From Halovivax sp. (GTDB lineage: Archaea; Halobacteriota; Halobacteria; Halobacteriales; Natrialbaceae): a DNA stretch of 6,411 bases. This document shows positions 5,871 through 6,411 of the stretch, piece after piece. Both the position numbers and the translations under genes were made by a program. Positions within the stretch are counted from its first letter, which is position 1. Every line of letters begins with the position of its first letter. Location of the stretch: contig SKPV01000286.1 of assembly GCA_007119345.1 (NCBI GenBank), positions 1 to 6,411 on the forward strand, in the 5' to 3' direction. A model generated the notes under the pieces. It ran no database searches. It saw only the letters and a list, made by a program, of their open reading frames with translations, and was not told where the DNA came from.

Positions 5871-6411
5871 TCGTCGACCTCCGCGAAGGCGTCGTCGCCG
5901 TACGCCTTCCGGAACGCCTCGTCACCGTACTCCGCCCGTAGCGACTCGAGGTCGGCAAGCTGCTCGCGAAGCCGGTCGGTCGGCTCCTCGTAGACGTGTT
6001 CGACGAGTTCTTCGGGATCGGCGGTCACCGCCTCGGCCTCCTCGACCGCCGCGGCGACGTGGGCCTCGACGCGCTGGTCGATCTCCGCTTGCAGGGCGTC
6101 GTCGAGGATTCCCTCGCGCTCGAGGAATCGTCCCAGGCGCTTTAGTGGGTCCCGGTCGCGCCACTCGTCGCCGTCCGACTCGTCCCGGTAGGCCGAGGGA
6201 TCGTCGGCGGTCGAGTGCGGCCCCAGCCGGTACTGGCAGGACTCGATCAGCGTCGGTCGCCGCTCGCCGTCGACGGGGTTCTTCGCCTTCCGCAGTGCGG
6301 CCCGCGTCACGGCGTAGACGGCGAGCGGGTCGGTCCCGTCGACCCGGACGCCCTCGATCCCGTAGGCGCGGGCCTTCTCGGCGATCGTCTCGCTCGCGGT
6401 CTGGCGCTCGA
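5867..6411 (-). CDS. 2-oxoacid dehydrogenase E1 component, alpha subunit (C-terminal half)
   Basis: The frame is open from the right edge to the TGA at 5867-5869, giving about 181 residues of an expected 370 or so; the start is outside the window. Near the edge it reads QTASETIAEKARAYG followed by GVRVDGTDPLAVYAV, which is characteristic of the E1-alpha core after the thiamine-binding GDG motif (itself not visible). RLGPHSTADDPSAYR holds the conserved HST loop that contacts the cofactor phosphate. The C-terminus is long, charged and helical, with an acidic end. A GTG at 6310 is internal and not a real start, since strong homology continues upstream of it. The gene overlaps E1-beta by 4 nt, so the subunits are made from one mRNA in coupled fashion. 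Confidence 0.92.
   Translation of the reverse strand, partial: ERQTASETIAEKARAYGIEGVRVDGTDPLAVYAVTRAALRKAKNPVDGERRPTLIESCQYRLGPHSTADDPSAYRDESDGDEWRDRDPLKRLGRFLEREGILDDALQAEIDQRVEAHVAAAVEEAEAVTADPEELVEHVYEEPTDRLREQLADLESLRAEYGDEAFRKAYGDDAFAEVDE
5877..5882 (-). promoter_or_regulatory. Shine-Dalgarno site of the E1-beta gene
   Basis: GGAGGT on the minus strand sits 6 nt before the ATG at 5870, within the last codons of E1-alpha. It decides the E1-beta start in favour of the first ATG. The internal, coupled gene has a strong site, in contrast with the leaderless first genes in this window. Confidence 0.75.

Overview
The window is almost certainly from a haloarchaeon (class Halobacteria). It is strongly G+C-rich with G/C in most third codon positions. 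The predicted proteins are rich in Asp and Glu. Promoters look archaeal, with TATA-like boxes about 26-28 nt before start codons and very short or absent leaders, and every recognisable protein has close relatives in haloarchaea. I see no mobile element, CRISPR array, phage gene or tRNA/rRNA gene.

Left block, + strand (1-1714): the end of a tetrapyrrole operon. A uroporphyrinogen-III C-methyltransferase (cobA-type) runs in from the left edge and overlaps uroporphyrinogen-III synthase (hemD) by 8 nt, so the two are translationally coupled. HemD makes uroporphyrinogen III and the methyltransferase turns it into precorrin-2, the precursor of siroheme, cobalamin and, by the archaeal siroheme-dependent route, heme. 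HemD carries a 5 x 9-residue tandem repeat in an N-terminal extension. A small four-helix membrane protein of unknown function lies on the opposite strand, converging on hemD.

Middle block: a divergent intergenic region (2225-2396) holds two promoters and a set of GTTCA/TGAAC inverted repeats that could be an operator. It drives the membrane protein leftwards and, rightwards, a 497-residue DHH-DHHA1 RecJ-like nuclease with all catalytic motifs intact. The nuclease gene is followed by a hairpin and T-run, a plausible terminator, and then converges with a minus-strand SAM-dependent O-methyltransferase that has a clear leaderless promoter.

Right block, minus strand (4680-6411): genes for E1-beta and (partial) E1-alpha of a thiamine-diphosphate 2-oxoacid dehydrogenase, joined by a 4-nt ATGA overlap. 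No E2 or E3 gene follows; instead the intergenic stretch (4680-4853) contains an exact 35-bp direct duplication with 38-bp period, the most distinctive unexplained DNA structure here.

Overall this is mostly ordinary haloarchaeal core metabolism and DNA maintenance. I do not see a convincing new multi-gene system. The points worth checking are the 35-bp duplication, the operator-like palindromes and the HemD repeat extension.
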